From the NCBI GenBank assembly GCA_027604705.1, contig JADHYV010000031.1:124001-188000 (forward strand): a stretch of 64,000 nt of DNA, given 5' to 3'. Position 1 is the stretch's first letter, and each line of letters starts with the position of its first letter. This DNA is from Allomyces arbusculus (taxonomy: Eukaryota > Blastocladiomycota > Blastocladiomycetes > Blastocladiales > Blastocladiaceae). Below, one piece after another: positions 10,128 through 21,336 of this stretch. Both the position numbers and the translations under genes were made by a program. The notes below the pieces were generated by a model. That model worked only from the letters and a program-made list of their open reading frames with translations, did no database searches and was not told the origin of the DNA.

Positions 10128-11457
10128 TCAGTCATCGTACACAAGCACTTCCTCGTCGTCACTGGTGTATCTCCTCGCCAGCGCCCACCCGGCCGTCGTC
10201 GGTGCCGAGAACGCGACCCTCGTGCGCTCATCCTCGCTCCCCATAGCGTCCGCGACTGCATGCAGTAACCGCGTCGCGACCCCCTGGCGGCGTGACTTGC
10301 CATCCACCCACACGCGCGCGATCCCAGCAAACTTAGCCTCGATGGGCCGCGCACGGTCGTATGCGGTCCCATCAGACGTGGCTGGGAATGCAATGCTGCG
10401 CGGCTCGGCAATACATGCGCCGGCAACGGTTTTGCCGCGGATGTACACGGCAGCGACGTGGCCCGGTTCCAGGACATGTTCAACGGCGCCAAGGACGCGG
10501 TCCGTGTGCGCGACAACGGTGCGGAGCTTGGCTGCGAGTGCGGAGGACGAAGGCGGCCAGGTGGTCACGACGAGTCGCTCGTCGTCTTCCGACCAGACGA
10601 CGCGGTCACTCTTGTAGCCCTGCAAAGAGAAAGAGGTTAGGTCGAAGAATGAGCAATGGTACGGATGGGGAGGAGAGCAGACGCACTGGATACTCGATCC
10701 CGCGCATGACCTGCGCATGGTGCCTGTCGTGCAGCTTGCGATCCTTTTCGTCGGTCGCGACGTAACTCATGCCGCACTCGCGGCACTCGCGCGCTCCCAG
10801 GCCGCGCTGGCCGAAGTCGAGCCGCATCTGGTGCAGCTGCGGGACACGTGCACCAGTTACTTCAGTTCTTAGCACTGTCGAAGTTGACGGGCTCGAGGAT
10901 GCGGACAAGGAGGAGGCGGCGCGCGCGGGCCGCTTGGTCGTGGCGAGGAAAAACTGGTCGAGCGGACCGCGTACGCGCTTCTTGGATGTCAGTGGCGGCG
11001 CAATAGGGGCGGATGGTTCGGTGGTCGTGGAAGCGGGTACGGGCGCGGCAAGCAGGTCCACTGTCACGGCTGGCCTCGCCGACGACGTCACTTTGGCTGA
11101 GAGTGGCTCGCGAGCGCGTGTTGGAGTCTGCTCAGAATCCGCATCGGTCGAATGACGGCGCGCAGGGGCGGCAAGCGCGTCATCAGAAGTCGCTGACAAC
11201 GACCGACCCAGAGCGGAATCGACTCTCCTTGCGGCAGGCATGTCCGTGGTCAGCGTGCCCGACGAGCCTAGATTGCTGAGTGCGACGCGCACGGCCGACT
11301 GGCATCGGAACGAGTCTGGGTCGGCAGGGCTCGCGGGAGTGCTGGCGCCGGTTGATTTCCGTGACCGCCTGCTGGCATATGTACGCACGACGGTGGGTGT
11401 CGTGGGGATGGCAGACGGTGCTGGCGATGCATGCGGGTCAGGAGTAAACGTCGACAT
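10128..11457 (-). CDS. ECO1: Sister-chromatid cohesion acetyltransferase Eco1/ESCO
   Basis: Exons 11457-10687 and 10619-10128 give 420 residues. The 67-nt intron (donor GTGCGT, acceptor TTTGCAG) joins phase 0 at GIEYP/GYKSD. In yeast and human Eco1/ESCO acetylates Smc3 during S phase to establish cohesion. Residues 1-210 are disordered and contain a PIP-box-like PLDQFF (about 165-171) that could bind PCNA. A CCHH zinc finger follows at about 223-245 (CRECGMSY, then HDRHHAQ), a hallmark of the family. The GNAT-like C-terminal half includes VDGKSRRQGVATRLL (acetyl-CoA binding, RRQGVA) and ends with AFSAPTTAGWALARRY. Length is above yeast Eco1 (281) because of the N-terminus. Identification is firm from domain order and motifs. 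Confidence 0.92.
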
Positions 11458-11981
11458 GACACTGGTGCAAGTGCGTAATTGCTGCTAGTGTGCAAGTTGG
11501 TGCAGCAGTCGAGGGTGGGTCGCAAAAGGTGAAGGTGCCCCGAGAGCTTTGGGGACGAGTGGAAGTGAAAATGGAGCCAAGGCGCTGCGGTGGAATCGTG
11601 CCCGGCAAGTCGTGCAATCCACGTGGAATGCGTGCTGACCACTGTGCATTTGCGGCCGTCTCTCGTTCCTGTGCCTGTCGTCTTCGCGCGCCAGCCGAGA
11701 AGGGCTCGCACCAGCCTACGTGTCGTGAGGCACAATGAGAAGGTGAAGATGGTCGCCATGACGATGTGGAGCGGCGAGGAGGGCGACAGCCGTTTCCTTT
11801 CACAGATGAGCGCAGTGCGAGCCTGGCTGCAGCTTTCAATCCATCCAGACAGCACTCAACGCCAAAACTGAATCTTCTATCGCACATTATAGATTCTCCC
11901 CTCGCTTCTGCACCCGGCGTCATTCTTGTCAGTGCACCGTGCATGGTCAAATACTTTGATCTCCACGACCGTCGCCCCCTC
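11458..11981. other. Intergenic between Eco1 start and TBCC 3' end
   Basis: Tandem minus-strand genes, 524 bases apart. Presumed promoter and leader of Eco1 plus 3' UTR of the upstream gene. No other gene seen. Confidence 0.4.
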
Positions 11982-13061
11982 CTACCCCCGAGCCGGCGGC
12001 AAGCACGCACGCAGCTCGTTGATGACCGTATCATCGAGTTCCGCGGCCACCTCGTCGGCACTGTAGAGCGCGCGCGCGACATTGGCGACCGCAGCCTGGA
12101 TGTGCCCAGTCGTCTCGTCATCGTCCTGTAGCGAGCGCCAGTGCGGACTCGGGCGGTCTGACGCAAGCCAGTGGAAGTCCTTGATGCCGTGCACGTGGTT
12201 TTCGTGCGCCGTGATATTCTACAGAAATCACGTTCGTCAGTCCTAGTCCACCCAATTATGGCGCCGGTCGAACGCAAGTACCTCCATCCCGGGCACGAGC
12301 GCACCCAGTTTGTCGGCCGACGGCGCCGATGCGACTGCGACCACGCCATCCGAGTCCTCAATGATCGGGTCCGACACCGTATATGCAACGAGCCGCGCAT
12401 TGTGCGCCTCGTGTACACGCAGTTGCCGGCACCCAGCGACGATCAGGACCGAGTCGCGCAGTCCCTCGACGAGCAAACTGCCGTCGACCGGCGCGACCAC
12501 GGCAATGACCGAGTTCACGACACGGTTCAGGTGCACGGCACCGACACGTTGCCGCCCCGCAGCCCCAATCACGACGACCGACTTCGAGATGTCGGAAATG
12601 GCCACGTCGCGCGGCATGTCGGCTTGCGTCACGTGTACGCGGTGCGTGTCGACGATGTCCGCGACCACGTCGGTCGTATCGGCCGAGTAGGTTTGGACGG
12701 GTACAGAGGCCGCGACGGGAGCGGGTGCAGCAGCGGCGGCGGAGGCATGCTTGGCACCATGGTGACCGAGCTTTTTGCGCGACTTGAAGGCAAACTTCTT
12801 GGTTCCGCGCGCGGCCGCACGCTTGCTCTCGACTTGCGCAATGAGCGTCTTGATGGTGGTCTGGTACTTGGCGAGATCGTAGGGCGGCAAGTAGAGCTGC
12901 GCAGCTTCGGTCACTTTTTGGTCCATGTCGACGCATGCTCGGTGTACGGTGTCGAGCGCGGCTGCATTATGGCCGTTGGCGGCATCGAGTTCGGCCACGA
13001 CGCGCTCGTGGAATGCCGTAAATGCCGTGGCAAACTCTTGCGCAAGGTCGGTCGCTGACAT
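11982..13061 (-). CDS. Tubulin-folding cofactor C (TBCC)
   Basis: Exons 13061-12252 and 12218-11982 give 348 residues; an in-frame ATG at 13100 would add 13. TBCC acts with cofactors D and E as a GTPase activator that releases folded alpha/beta-tubulin. The N-terminal helical part spans residues 1-95, then a basic/Ala linker, then the right-handed beta-helix C-CAP domain at about 125-270. The arginine-finger motif is CRQLRVH, as in family members. The tail FDRRHNW...IKDFHWLASDRPSPHW matches the C-terminal TBCC pattern known from animals. The intron as drawn is only 33 nt (12219-12251, donor GTGGAC, acceptor CTGTAG, branch ACTGAC). A 63-nt alternative using donor GTACTT is also phase 0 but would delete the conserved DRRHNW. 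Confidence 0.85.
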
Positions 13062-13259
13062 CTTGTTCGAGGTGATGGTGGAGAGGGTCTGTCGAGCCAC
13101 CGCTTCAAAAGCGAAAGCACAACGTTTTCAGCCACGGACGGCCCGACCTTCAGCGACGCGTCGCTTGCAGCGACCAGCTGGCAGATCTGATCCTCAGCAC
13201 AACCACAACAACACCGCCGCTGCCTCGGATCACCCTGCCCCACCGGCCGCACTGCAACC
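13062..13259. promoter_or_regulatory. Divergent promoter between TBCC and CBS-domain gene
   Basis: About 200 bases separate two start codons facing away from each other, so the two genes share upstream DNA. No TATA box is seen on either strand. An ACAACCACAACAACACC leader precedes the plus-strand start. Confidence 0.4.
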
Positions 13260-14646
13260 ATGACCGGCCTGCTCTTCACGCCCGAGCAGCACGCCGTTTT
13301 GCGCGCTGCCTGGGCCAAATACTCGGTCGCCGACGCGCTCAAGAAACAGTACCGCGCGCCCGGCACCAAACCGCACGTTGTCACCGTCTCGGCCGACGTG
13401 CCCGTAGAAGTTGCGCTCGACGTGCTCGTTCGCCACAACATCAATGCCGCGCCCGTCTACGACGCGTCGCTGCCGGCGTTTGTCGGCATGGTCGCCATGC
13501 ACGACGTGATCGAGTACATTCTCGCCATTACCGCAACGCGTCCGTCTACGTCGACTGTTGACTCGGGTGTGCTTGCTGACGACGAGCTCGAAGAGACGGC
13601 GAGTACCACGGCGGGCACCGCCGGGTCCGACGATGTGGCCCCGCTCGCGCTGCTCGAGGCTGAAGAGGGCGGCGTGAATGGTGATCAAGGTGCTGTGACT
13701 GCCGACGAAGATGAAGTGGACACCACCGCACCGTCGGATCCGGGACGCCGCACGCGCAAATGGAGTTTTGGCAGCACGAGCACCGAACCCGACGGCCTCG
13801 CGCTCGCCGAGGTCATGGCGCGGCTTCGCGATGCGCACGCCGTGTCGGTGGCGTGCATTGCTGGTGTGTATCTGTTACCACTACCGTGATCACAATGCGT
13901 GCCGCTTGCCTATGTCGCACGTGTTGTCAGGAGCAGGACTGACCCCCTCGCCCCCCCCCCCCCCCGACCCGTGAGCAGATCTGTCGGAGCGCGACGCGTT
14001 CATGACGCTGCCTGCGACAGCCACGCTCGAGCAGGCCATGGACATCTTTTCCAAGGGCGTGCATCGCATCGTGATCACGCCCGCCGACCCGTCCACGCCC
14101 GTGACCCCGGCGACGCTCGTCGGCATCCTAACACAGTCCGACATGATCCAGTTCCTGAGCGACCACGAGACGGACCACCCCTGGAACGATCTCGTGCACC
14201 TGCGCATCGAGGACCTGCGCCTGTGCGAGCCCAAACCGATCGTGTACGTCAAGGCCTTCCAACCCGTCGTCGACGCGCTGCACGCCATGCACGAGCAGCG
14301 TGTGTCGTCGGTCGCCGTGGTCGATGCTTCGGGCCGCTTGCTCGGCAACATTTCCTCGTCCGACGTGAAGCACATGATGCGGCACTTGCGTCTCGGCACG
14401 CTCGAAATGCCGTGTGCGCAGTTTGTGAACCAGGTCAAGACCAAGCAAATGCTCGAGAATGACGGCAAAGATATCGTACCCGTCATCCAAGTCGGGCCGT
14501 CGGCGCCGTTGGCCCAGGTGATGCGTATTTTGCTCGTCATGCGCGTGCACCGCGTCTGGTGCACCGACCAGAACCCGTCGTCGCCGCAGTTCCAGGCGCC
14601 CGTCTCGGTCGTGAGCATGACAGATATTCTCCGCGTGCTGCTGTGA
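13260..14646 (+). CDS. CBS-domain protein, Snf4/AMPK-gamma-like
   Basis: Exons 13260-13863 and 13979-14646 give 423 residues. The 115-nt intron (donor GTGTGT, C15 run, acceptor GAGCAG) splits an Asp codon and restores DLSERDAF. At least three, probably four, CBS motifs are readable: residues 38-85 (TVSADVPVEVALDVLVRHNINAAPVYD split over two short blocks), a second ending SDMIQFLSDH near residue 262, a third with VSSVAVVD and LLGNISSSDVKHM near residues 290-330, and a fourth ending VSVVSMTDILRVLL at the C-terminus. Such tandem pairs bind adenine nucleotides in AMPK gamma subunits. An 80-residue acidic insertion interrupts the first pair and carries RRTRKWSFGS, a possible phosphorylation site. 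Sds23-type proteins are the main alternative. Confidence 0.8.
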
Positions 14647-15575
14647 GGAACGTAGGTGGACCGCGTGGTGAGTGGTGGCCAATTTTTTGTTGTCTGTTAC
14701 CCCATTTCCCTTGCTGCCGCTGCGCTACGTTCCTTTCTTTTGTGTTGTTTGCAATTTTTTTCGGGTCGCCATTTCGATCGGCGCGACTCCTGGCGCCTTG
14801 GTCCTGCTGCGGCCTCTGCCCCTCACGCGAACCTGCCCACAGAATCATGACGCGCAGTTTTGTATATATCCCGGCTGCTTTATCGACATCGTTTCACGGC
14901 GTGGCATTCATTTGGCCTCGCGTGCGAGGCCGTGCGGTGGGGTTGCTCGACTTGCTCACTTCCAAATCAATTTGGCCAAGCTCCACTTACGACCGCGATC
15001 ACAGCGCCCGTTCAACTCTTGTCGACCACGCCGTCAAGACCGTACGCAACCTGACGCAGCTGCTCCATTGAAGCTCGTCGTCGTCGTGCCTGGCGCCGAT
15101 CACGCCGCGGTCGAGTCGACAACGCGGGCAGCCAGCACCTGCCAGCAAGGACGACTGAATTGACGCCCCGGTGACGCACAGGCGCGTCCCAGCCGCAAAC
15201 GGCCACCAGCAGCAAGCATCCGACCAAGTCGCCGCTCCCAGTCGCTCCAACGTGCTCATCCAATCCTTTGACGACCACGTCTACCACGTCCTGCATCGCC
15301 GACAGTTCGTTTATAACGCGGCCACGCCCGCACCTCCCCGCGCTCCAGATCCCGACGCGTCGTGTCCGCCCTTTGGTCCCGTTCGTGCTTTCGGTATTGA
15401 TTCGACCAGGCGACGTGATCGCGTCGCTCTTTACCCTCAATCTGTACGTTACCACCATCCCGTGCGAGTCTGGCTGGCGTCCTTGCCGACGTCGATCCGA
15501 CCGCGCTCTCCGAGGACATTACTGACCGCGCCCCGCCCACTTTCCGATCGCGCTGCAGATCACCGCCCACCCCTC
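14647..15575. other. Intergenic upstream of tRNA ligase
   Basis: 930 bases. A T-rich stretch at 14685-14765 looks like the 3' UTR of the CBS gene. A TATATAT at 14863-14869 could be the ligase TATA box if the leader is long or spliced. The ligase frame is open back to 15171, but that part is not protein-like. Confidence 0.4.
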
Positions 15576-18500
15576 ATGTCCCCGGCGCCCAAGATCACAC
15601 TCCCGGCGTCGGGCATCGACTGGGCCGCCGAGCGCGTGCGTGCCGACCAGGCGCTGCGCGTGCTGCACGGTATGGCCAAGACGCGCGACGCCCCGCCCAA
15701 GGACGCGGACCTTGATGCCGACGGCGACGCCGACGTGGATACCGCGGCAGAGGCAGCCGCTGACGAGCCCGCGACCAAGGACAAGAGCAAGGCGAAGGCC
15801 AATGAGAAGCCGAAGCGCACCGTGTGCGTCGCGACGCCGTTCCCGTCGCACGGCAACCTCGTTTCATGGAAAATGGTACGCGAGGACTTGTACAAGAAGC
15901 CGGGCCTGCCAACCTATGCGCGCGGTCTCTTCACGCGCACGACGCCCGAGGGCAAGTACGAGATTATCGTGCGTGGCTACGACAAGTTTTTTAATCTCGG
16001 CGAGACGGCCATGACGCGCCCTGCATTCTTGGCACAACACGCATCCGGCCCGTTCCACCTCGGCGTCAAAGAGAACGGGTGTATTCTGTTCATTGCGGCC
16101 GTATCGGCGACCGAGGTCGTCGTCACGTCCAAGCACTCGCTCGCGTCGATGCACGCGGCCAAGGGCTCCGAGTGGCTCGATACGCATCTCGCTGCAAAGG
16201 GCCTCAAGCGCGCCGACTTTGCCGCGTTCCTGTTCGCCAACAAGTGCACGGCCGTGTTTGAGCTCACCGACGACGCATTCGAGGAACACGTGCTTCCCTA
16301 CCCGCCGGAAATGTCGGGGCTCTGGCTGCACGGGCTCAACTACAACACGGTCGAGTGGCACGGCGTGCCCGTCGCTGCTGTGCACCAAGTCGGCGAAGCG
16401 TTTGGCCTGCGCGTCGTGCACCACGAGACCTTTGCAACGTGGGACGAGGCGAGCGCGTTCTGGGCGACGCACCGCAAGGTCGCAGTGCCGGGCGCCGACG
16501 ACCGCGATATTGAAGGGTGGGTCGTGCGGTGCGTCGTCGACGGCCGCGACCGGCAGTTCAAGGTCAAGTACGACCAGCCCTACTTGCTCTACCGCGAGTG
16601 GCGCGAAGTGACGCGCGTCGTGCTCAAGCAGTACAAGGACGCGGTCAAGTCGAGCAAGGGGAAGCGCGTGACTCATGTCGATTTCAAGCTGCGTCCGCCG
16701 CGACACGCGTTGTCGCGCCAGTACGCGGCCTGGGTCAAGCAAAAGGTCACTGCCGACCCGGGATTGTTTGACGGGTTCGAGCAGAATCAAGGAATTTTCC
16801 GTGTCCGCGACGCGTTTCTCGCCGAGTCCGGGCTCGCAAGTGAGGTCGGGAAAGTGCAGGCGCTCGCGCGCGGGCAGGATAAGGTGGTCCTGATCCCCGT
16901 CGCCGTTCAGGGGTGCGGCAAGTCGACCGTGTCCGCAGTCCTGCACGCGCTGGTACCAGGTATCGCCGTCGTCCAGAACGACGCGCTCGCGGCACTGCCG
17001 GGACCCAAGACGGCCGGCGGTGGGTGGGAGCGGTTCCATTCGGCAATTCTCGACGCGCTCGCCGAGAAGCAGGCCGTCTTTGCTGACCGCAACAACCACA
17101 CGCGTGAAATGCGCGACGCCCTCGTCGCAGCCATTCGCGAAGCCTACCCGGCCGCGCGCATCCTGTTTGTCGCGTGGAAGATTGACCACAAGAACCAGGG
17201 CGCGCTGCTCGCCACGCTCGTCGACCGGCTGTATGCGCGCGGTGACGCACACGCGACTCTGACCCCAGCCAACTCGGACGTGATCCCGGCCGTGAAAATG
17301 TTCTTGAGCTCGCACGAGGCTGTCGACGACGACGAGGTTGCTGACGCGCACGGGTCGGAGCCAGGCGTCTCGCAGGACGAGGACGCGCACCGTGCCGTTC
17401 GCGTCGATTTAGATGTCGCGGCGACGCCAGAACAGAATGTGTGGAAAGTGCTCGAAGCTTTGCGTGACCTCGATGCGCGGATTGTGCCTAAGGCCGTCAT
17501 GGCACGCAAGCACGTGAGTGACGCGATCGCTGCATACCATGCCGCCCAGGACCGCGCACGCCGCGAGCTGCCCGCTGCGCGCGCGCGGCTCGAGAAAGCC
17601 GAGGGCACCGCGCAGGCCGCGCTCGAGGCGCTGCGGCGCGCCGAGGGGGCTGCGGGGATCAAGGCTGACAACAAGAAGAAGAAGGGTAAGAGTAAGAACA
17701 AGGCGCCCGCGAACTCGATTGCCGCGACTCCGGCGCAACTCGAGGCCGTCAAGGCGGCTAAGAATGCACACGACGCGGCTGTGGCCGAGATCGAGGCCGC
17801 GACCAAGGCGCTCGCAGATCTCGCTGGACCCGCGGCGTTCTTGGCCAAGAACAAGCGCGCTGATCGGCTGCGGTACTATGGGATCGCGCTTGGCGATCCG
17901 GCGGCGGTCCTCGCCGAGTCGGATCCGGTTCGCCAGAAAATGCCCAAGTCGCTCAAGCTCAAGAATGACCTCTTGCATGTGACGCTGTGGTTCATGGGTG
18001 AGGACAAGAAGGCCGACAAGCAGCAGCCGCAGCAGCCGGCGCAGAGCAAGGGCGAGAGCGCAAGCACCGACGTCCGGGCTGCGACCTCACAGTCTGCGCC
18101 GCATCGCCGTCCCACGACCGCGCAAGCCGCACCGTCGACCAAGAGTACTGCTCCCGCAACGAGTCGCCCGGAGACCGCACCCGAGGCGACGGATCCCGAC
18201 CGGGGCCAAGATGGTGGCTGGACGACGGTTGCGCACCCGGGCGGCAAGGGAGGTCGCAGAGGTAAGGGTAAGAACCGGGGCAAGGGCGGCGCAAGTAACT
18301 CGGTCACGCCGGTCACGCAGCAGCTCGAGTCCCTGTCGTTCAATTCGGACCAGCCGCGTGGACGCACCGGCCAACGTGCCGGCAGCGCGGAACCCGCCAA
18401 GGAGCCGGTGACGGCAGCTGCCGCCGAGCCCACGTCTGTTGCGGAGCTCCTGCACGCCAAGCGCAGCGGCAGCCAGCAGAACCGGGGTCCGGTCGGCGCG

Positions 18501-19007
18501 ACGATTATTGAACATGCCGCTCCCGCTGGTGCCGCGGCAGGGGCCAAGAAGCAAAGCGGTAGCAGCGGGGGTAGTCGCGGCAAGAAGGGTGGTGTCAACA
18601 AGAGTTCCGACATGATGATCGCGACTCTGTCTGCCGAAGCCGTCATGTCCGCTCCCGTGCCCACTGAGGCGCCGGCTCCCGCGTCCGCCTCGATCGACGC
18701 GGCAGAGCTCAAGAAGCAATACCAGACGCTTGCGCGGACCGCGACGCGTGCGCGCGTCATTGTCGACGAGCTGCGGTACACGGACCGGGTCGCGGCGTTC
18801 CGCGTGGCCAAGGTGGAGCTGCCCGACGGTGCACAGCTGCCTCCGAGCACAGACCCGACGCGTGTGCTGCACGTCACGTACGCGCTCTCGGAGAAGGCCA
18901 AGGCCGTGGAAGCCAACAATCTGTTTGTACCGGGCGCGCAAAAGGTGACGATGGTGCGGCTGGCCAAGCCTATTGTGCTTGAGGGCCGTATCGCGGGGAT
19001 GATGTAG
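15576..19007 (+). CDS. TRL1: Fungal tRNA ligase, ligase-kinase-cyclic phosphodiesterase
   Basis: Single exon, 1143 residues from the ATG in CCCTCATGTCC. Trl1 heals and seals tRNA exons after intron removal and acts in the unfolded-protein response in yeast. The N-terminal nucleotidyltransferase covers about residues 60-440, with LVSWKM, LPTYARGLF and KENG (adenylated Lys165). The polynucleotide kinase has a P-loop GCGKST at about 446-451 and the DRNNHTR motif. The cyclic phosphodiesterase has its two His motifs, HVTLW at 801 and HVTY at 1099. All catalytic signatures are present. The protein is over 300 residues longer than yeast Trl1 (827). Much of the excess sits between the two CPD motifs (Gln/Ser/Gly/Lys-rich), plus an Ala/Lys-rich coil at 660-770. 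Confidence 0.93.
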   Translation: MSPAPKITLPASGIDWAAERVRADQALRVLHGMAKTRDAPPKDADLDADGDADVDTAAEAAADEPATKDKSKAKANEKPKRTVCVATPFPSHGNLVSWKMVREDLYKKPGLPTYARGLFTRTTPEGKYEIIVRGYDKFFNLGETAMTRPAFLAQHASGPFHLGVKENGCILFIAAVSATEVVVTSKHSLASMHAAKGSEWLDTHLAAKGLKRADFAAFLFANKCTAVFELTDDAFEEHVLPYPPEMSGLWLHGLNYNTVEWHGVPVAAVHQVGEAFGLRVVHHETFATWDEASAFWATHRKVAVPGADDRDIEGWVVRCVVDGRDRQFKVKYDQPYLLYREWREVTRVVLKQYKDAVKSSKGKRVTHVDFKLRPPRHALSRQYAAWVKQKVTADPGLFDGFEQNQGIFRVRDAFLAESGLASEVGKVQALARGQDKVVLIPVAVQGCGKSTVSAVLHALVPGIAVVQNDALAALPGPKTAGGGWERFHSAILDALAEKQAVFADRNNHTREMRDALVAAIREAYPAARILFVAWKIDHKNQGALLATLVDRLYARGDAHATLTPANSDVIPAVKMFLSSHEAVDDDEVADAHGSEPGVSQDEDAHRAVRVDLDVAATPEQNVWKVLEALRDLDARIVPKAVMARKHVSDAIAAYHAAQDRARRELPAARARLEKAEGTAQAALEALRRAEGAAGIKADNKKKKGKSKNKAPANSIAATPAQLEAVKAAKNAHDAAVAEIEAATKALADLAGPAAFLAKNKRADRLRYYGIALGDPAAVLAESDPVRQKMPKSLKLKNDLLHVTLWFMGEDKKADKQQPQQPAQSKGESASTDVRAATSQSAPHRRPTTAQAAPSTKSTAPATSRPETAPEATDPDRGQDGGWTTVAHPGGKGGRRGKGKNRGKGGASNSVTPVTQQLESLSFNSDQPRGRTGQRAGSAEPAKEPVTAAAAEPTSVAELLHAKRSGSQQNRGPVGATIIEHAAPAGAAAGAKKQSGSSGGSRGKKGGVNKSSDMMIATLSAEAVMSAPVPTEAPAPASASIDAAELKKQYQTLARTATRARVIVDELRYTDRVAAFRVAKVELPDGAQLPPSTDPTRVLHVTYALSEKAKAVEANNLFVPGAQKVTMVRLAKPIVLEGRIAGMM

Positions 19008-21336
19008 GAGAAATCGAAAAAGGACCGAGTTTTGGATTGGTGTTGTGTTGGTTTGAATTTTTTGAGTGGAAATTTGGCGAGTTCGCTGCCAATGAGTGAT
19101 CAATCATGCAATCCATCGCAAGTAAAAAATACCAACACTTTCACTTTTGTTCTCGGTGACGATCTGCGGGGCGTCGTTGTTATGTTCTGCAGCTCCAATG
19201 GTTCAGTGCTTCATGCAGACCATCCATCGCCCAGTTGATGAGGATCAGAGCATTGTGACGATATTTACCTAGGTATTTCGAAGGTCGAGAACACACGATA
19301 TAAACATCGTCACTTGGTCGTCACTTGCACGAGCCAAATCTCTAACAACAAGACACGTAACTACAACAACCACAAAAAAAGCGAAACACTGTTGATGTGA
19401 CGTGGTAAATACTGCTGCGTGCCAACTATTCTGGCCGACAGATGAAAGCCTGGTGCTGACGCTGTCACATCATGTCAATGCATCTAAGCAAGAAGTGAGC
19501 GATGACACTGCAGTCACAACCAGCGCAAGCATGCCGGTTACTCTGACGGTTGTGCCCTGATGTACAAGCCTATGCAGTCGTCAAAGTCGATCGGTTCAAT
19601 AAGCATTTTGTGCTGAAGTGAATCAACACTTCTACTTCTTCTTTGGACACCATGGTGTCCTGAATACGCAAGGTTCTGGCCATGAGTTGCTGTCGTGAGT
19701 TGCTGTCGTGAGTTTGTGGTCATTACGGCTGTTATCGAATTGACAGTGTCGTCACATTCAATTTGCAGCTGTTAACCACCTTACAATCTGCACAGTCGCC
19801 TTTGTGAAGTCTTGCCTGACGCCTTGTATGAGGGCTCCAATCGAGCCATGTACACAGTAAACAAAAGCGGGGCGGAAGCACAATGAAAGTTTGGGTATCA
19901 ATTTTTGTGTTGGGATAGCCAGCATTTTGCCACGTTGCTTGTGACAATGCACCACATTGCCAGTACAGCATAAGTGGCTGGCCCAATGGACTGTAAAGCA
20001 GCACACATCTCCGTGAGCACGACAGTAACTCAAACTGATGGTGGAGGACACGAAGAAGCTTTTCAATTTACCTCCCGTACTCCACATTCAGCCCTCACGC
20101 CTTTTATACCCAGTGATATCTTGCGCCTGAGTTACACCACATAGATTGAGCCTGACAGACCAATCGCGCCGATTTTCTTGTCACTCATTTCACCTCCAAT
20201 GCTCTCGAATCAAAGCGCATTCAAGTTCTCTCAATAGCGCGCGTCGATTCCACACCCCTCTGCCGCAGGACGACCCAGGTGGCAGAGATGCATTTTTGCT
20301 GCTAGACCTTGGCGACCACCAAGCCGAATCGGGTGAAAGTTTGATTGAGAGCTGTTGTCACTTCTTTATCTTTGATGCGAGTGATAAAAACTACAGGGGT
20401 TGAGTGGGGAGTACGGGGGGACTGGGCGAGCATTAAAAAGCGTTTTGCAGCGTCCACCATACTGGTTAGCAATTCCTGTCGAATTGTTTGACACAGTGGT
20501 GTGTATTACCTTGTCGATGTGCACATGCTAGCAAGAACGAGTGTACAGGCCAAGGCTTCCATTCATTATGAGAAATATGATGACATGGTAAACACAACGA
20601 CAGCAGCGACAAAAATCAATCCTCTTACAGCTCACCCTTACACAGAATCAGTAATATCGAGCATGCCAGCTTGGTTCCCCTGCTCCAGATCACGCGCGGG
20701 CGATGCAAAGCTGAGCAGCGGATCCGCCGCCCCTGTCCTGCTTTAGTTGGCGATAATAGTGGCACAATTCGTCTCTTTTTTTCTCCACCATCCGCGGCGA
20801 AGCGAACAGGGATCAACGTTCGAGAGACGCATCCGTCTCCTTCGCGGAACAATGGAGTGGTGGGGATACCAATCGATGGAGAGCACGAGGATGGTTGACG
20901 TCCGCTTGTTATTCGCAAGTCAAAAAAATGTTGTAAACGATTTGTGAACCAAGAGCAGCACGGAGCGACGGCCAGAAACGGTCAGCAGCATTGGATCAGC
21001 TGATGCGGTGCAAACGGAGCATGCTTCTCGACTCTGTCGTGAGACTGATTCAACGGTTTGGTGCAGCGCGGGCGCGCCATGCTGGTTTTCAGCCTCGCTG
21101 CCCCACGGCAAAACGAAACGAAGACCATCCATTGATTCGTGCATTGAGTGGGCTTTCGCTGGAACGACGACATGGTTGAGGACAATGGGAAGGCGAGGGA
21201 CAAAGCACACCCAAGAAAATGCATTCAAACAGAAGAGATCGACAAACTTTTGGTGTATTGTTTGTTTCCAACCAAGCGAACCGACGCACGTCAGCGACAG
21301 CACCAGCGCACTGGCGCGAAGGGACCAGGAACAACC
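19008..21336. other. AT-richer gene-free island, about 2.3 kb
   Basis: Base composition drops clearly below the neighbouring genes and ORFs are short in all frames. I see no tRNA, rRNA, spliceosomal RNA or transposase. Two tandem copies of GTTGCTGTCGTGAG lie near 19685-19712. The ends serve as 3' UTRs of the convergent TRL1 and RPL7 genes, but the length is unusual for this window. Confidence 0.5.

Noticed and set aside
19008-21336. Transposon or virus-like element in the AT-richer island
   Set aside because: No transposase, reverse transcriptase, capsid-like frame or terminal repeats could be found by eye.
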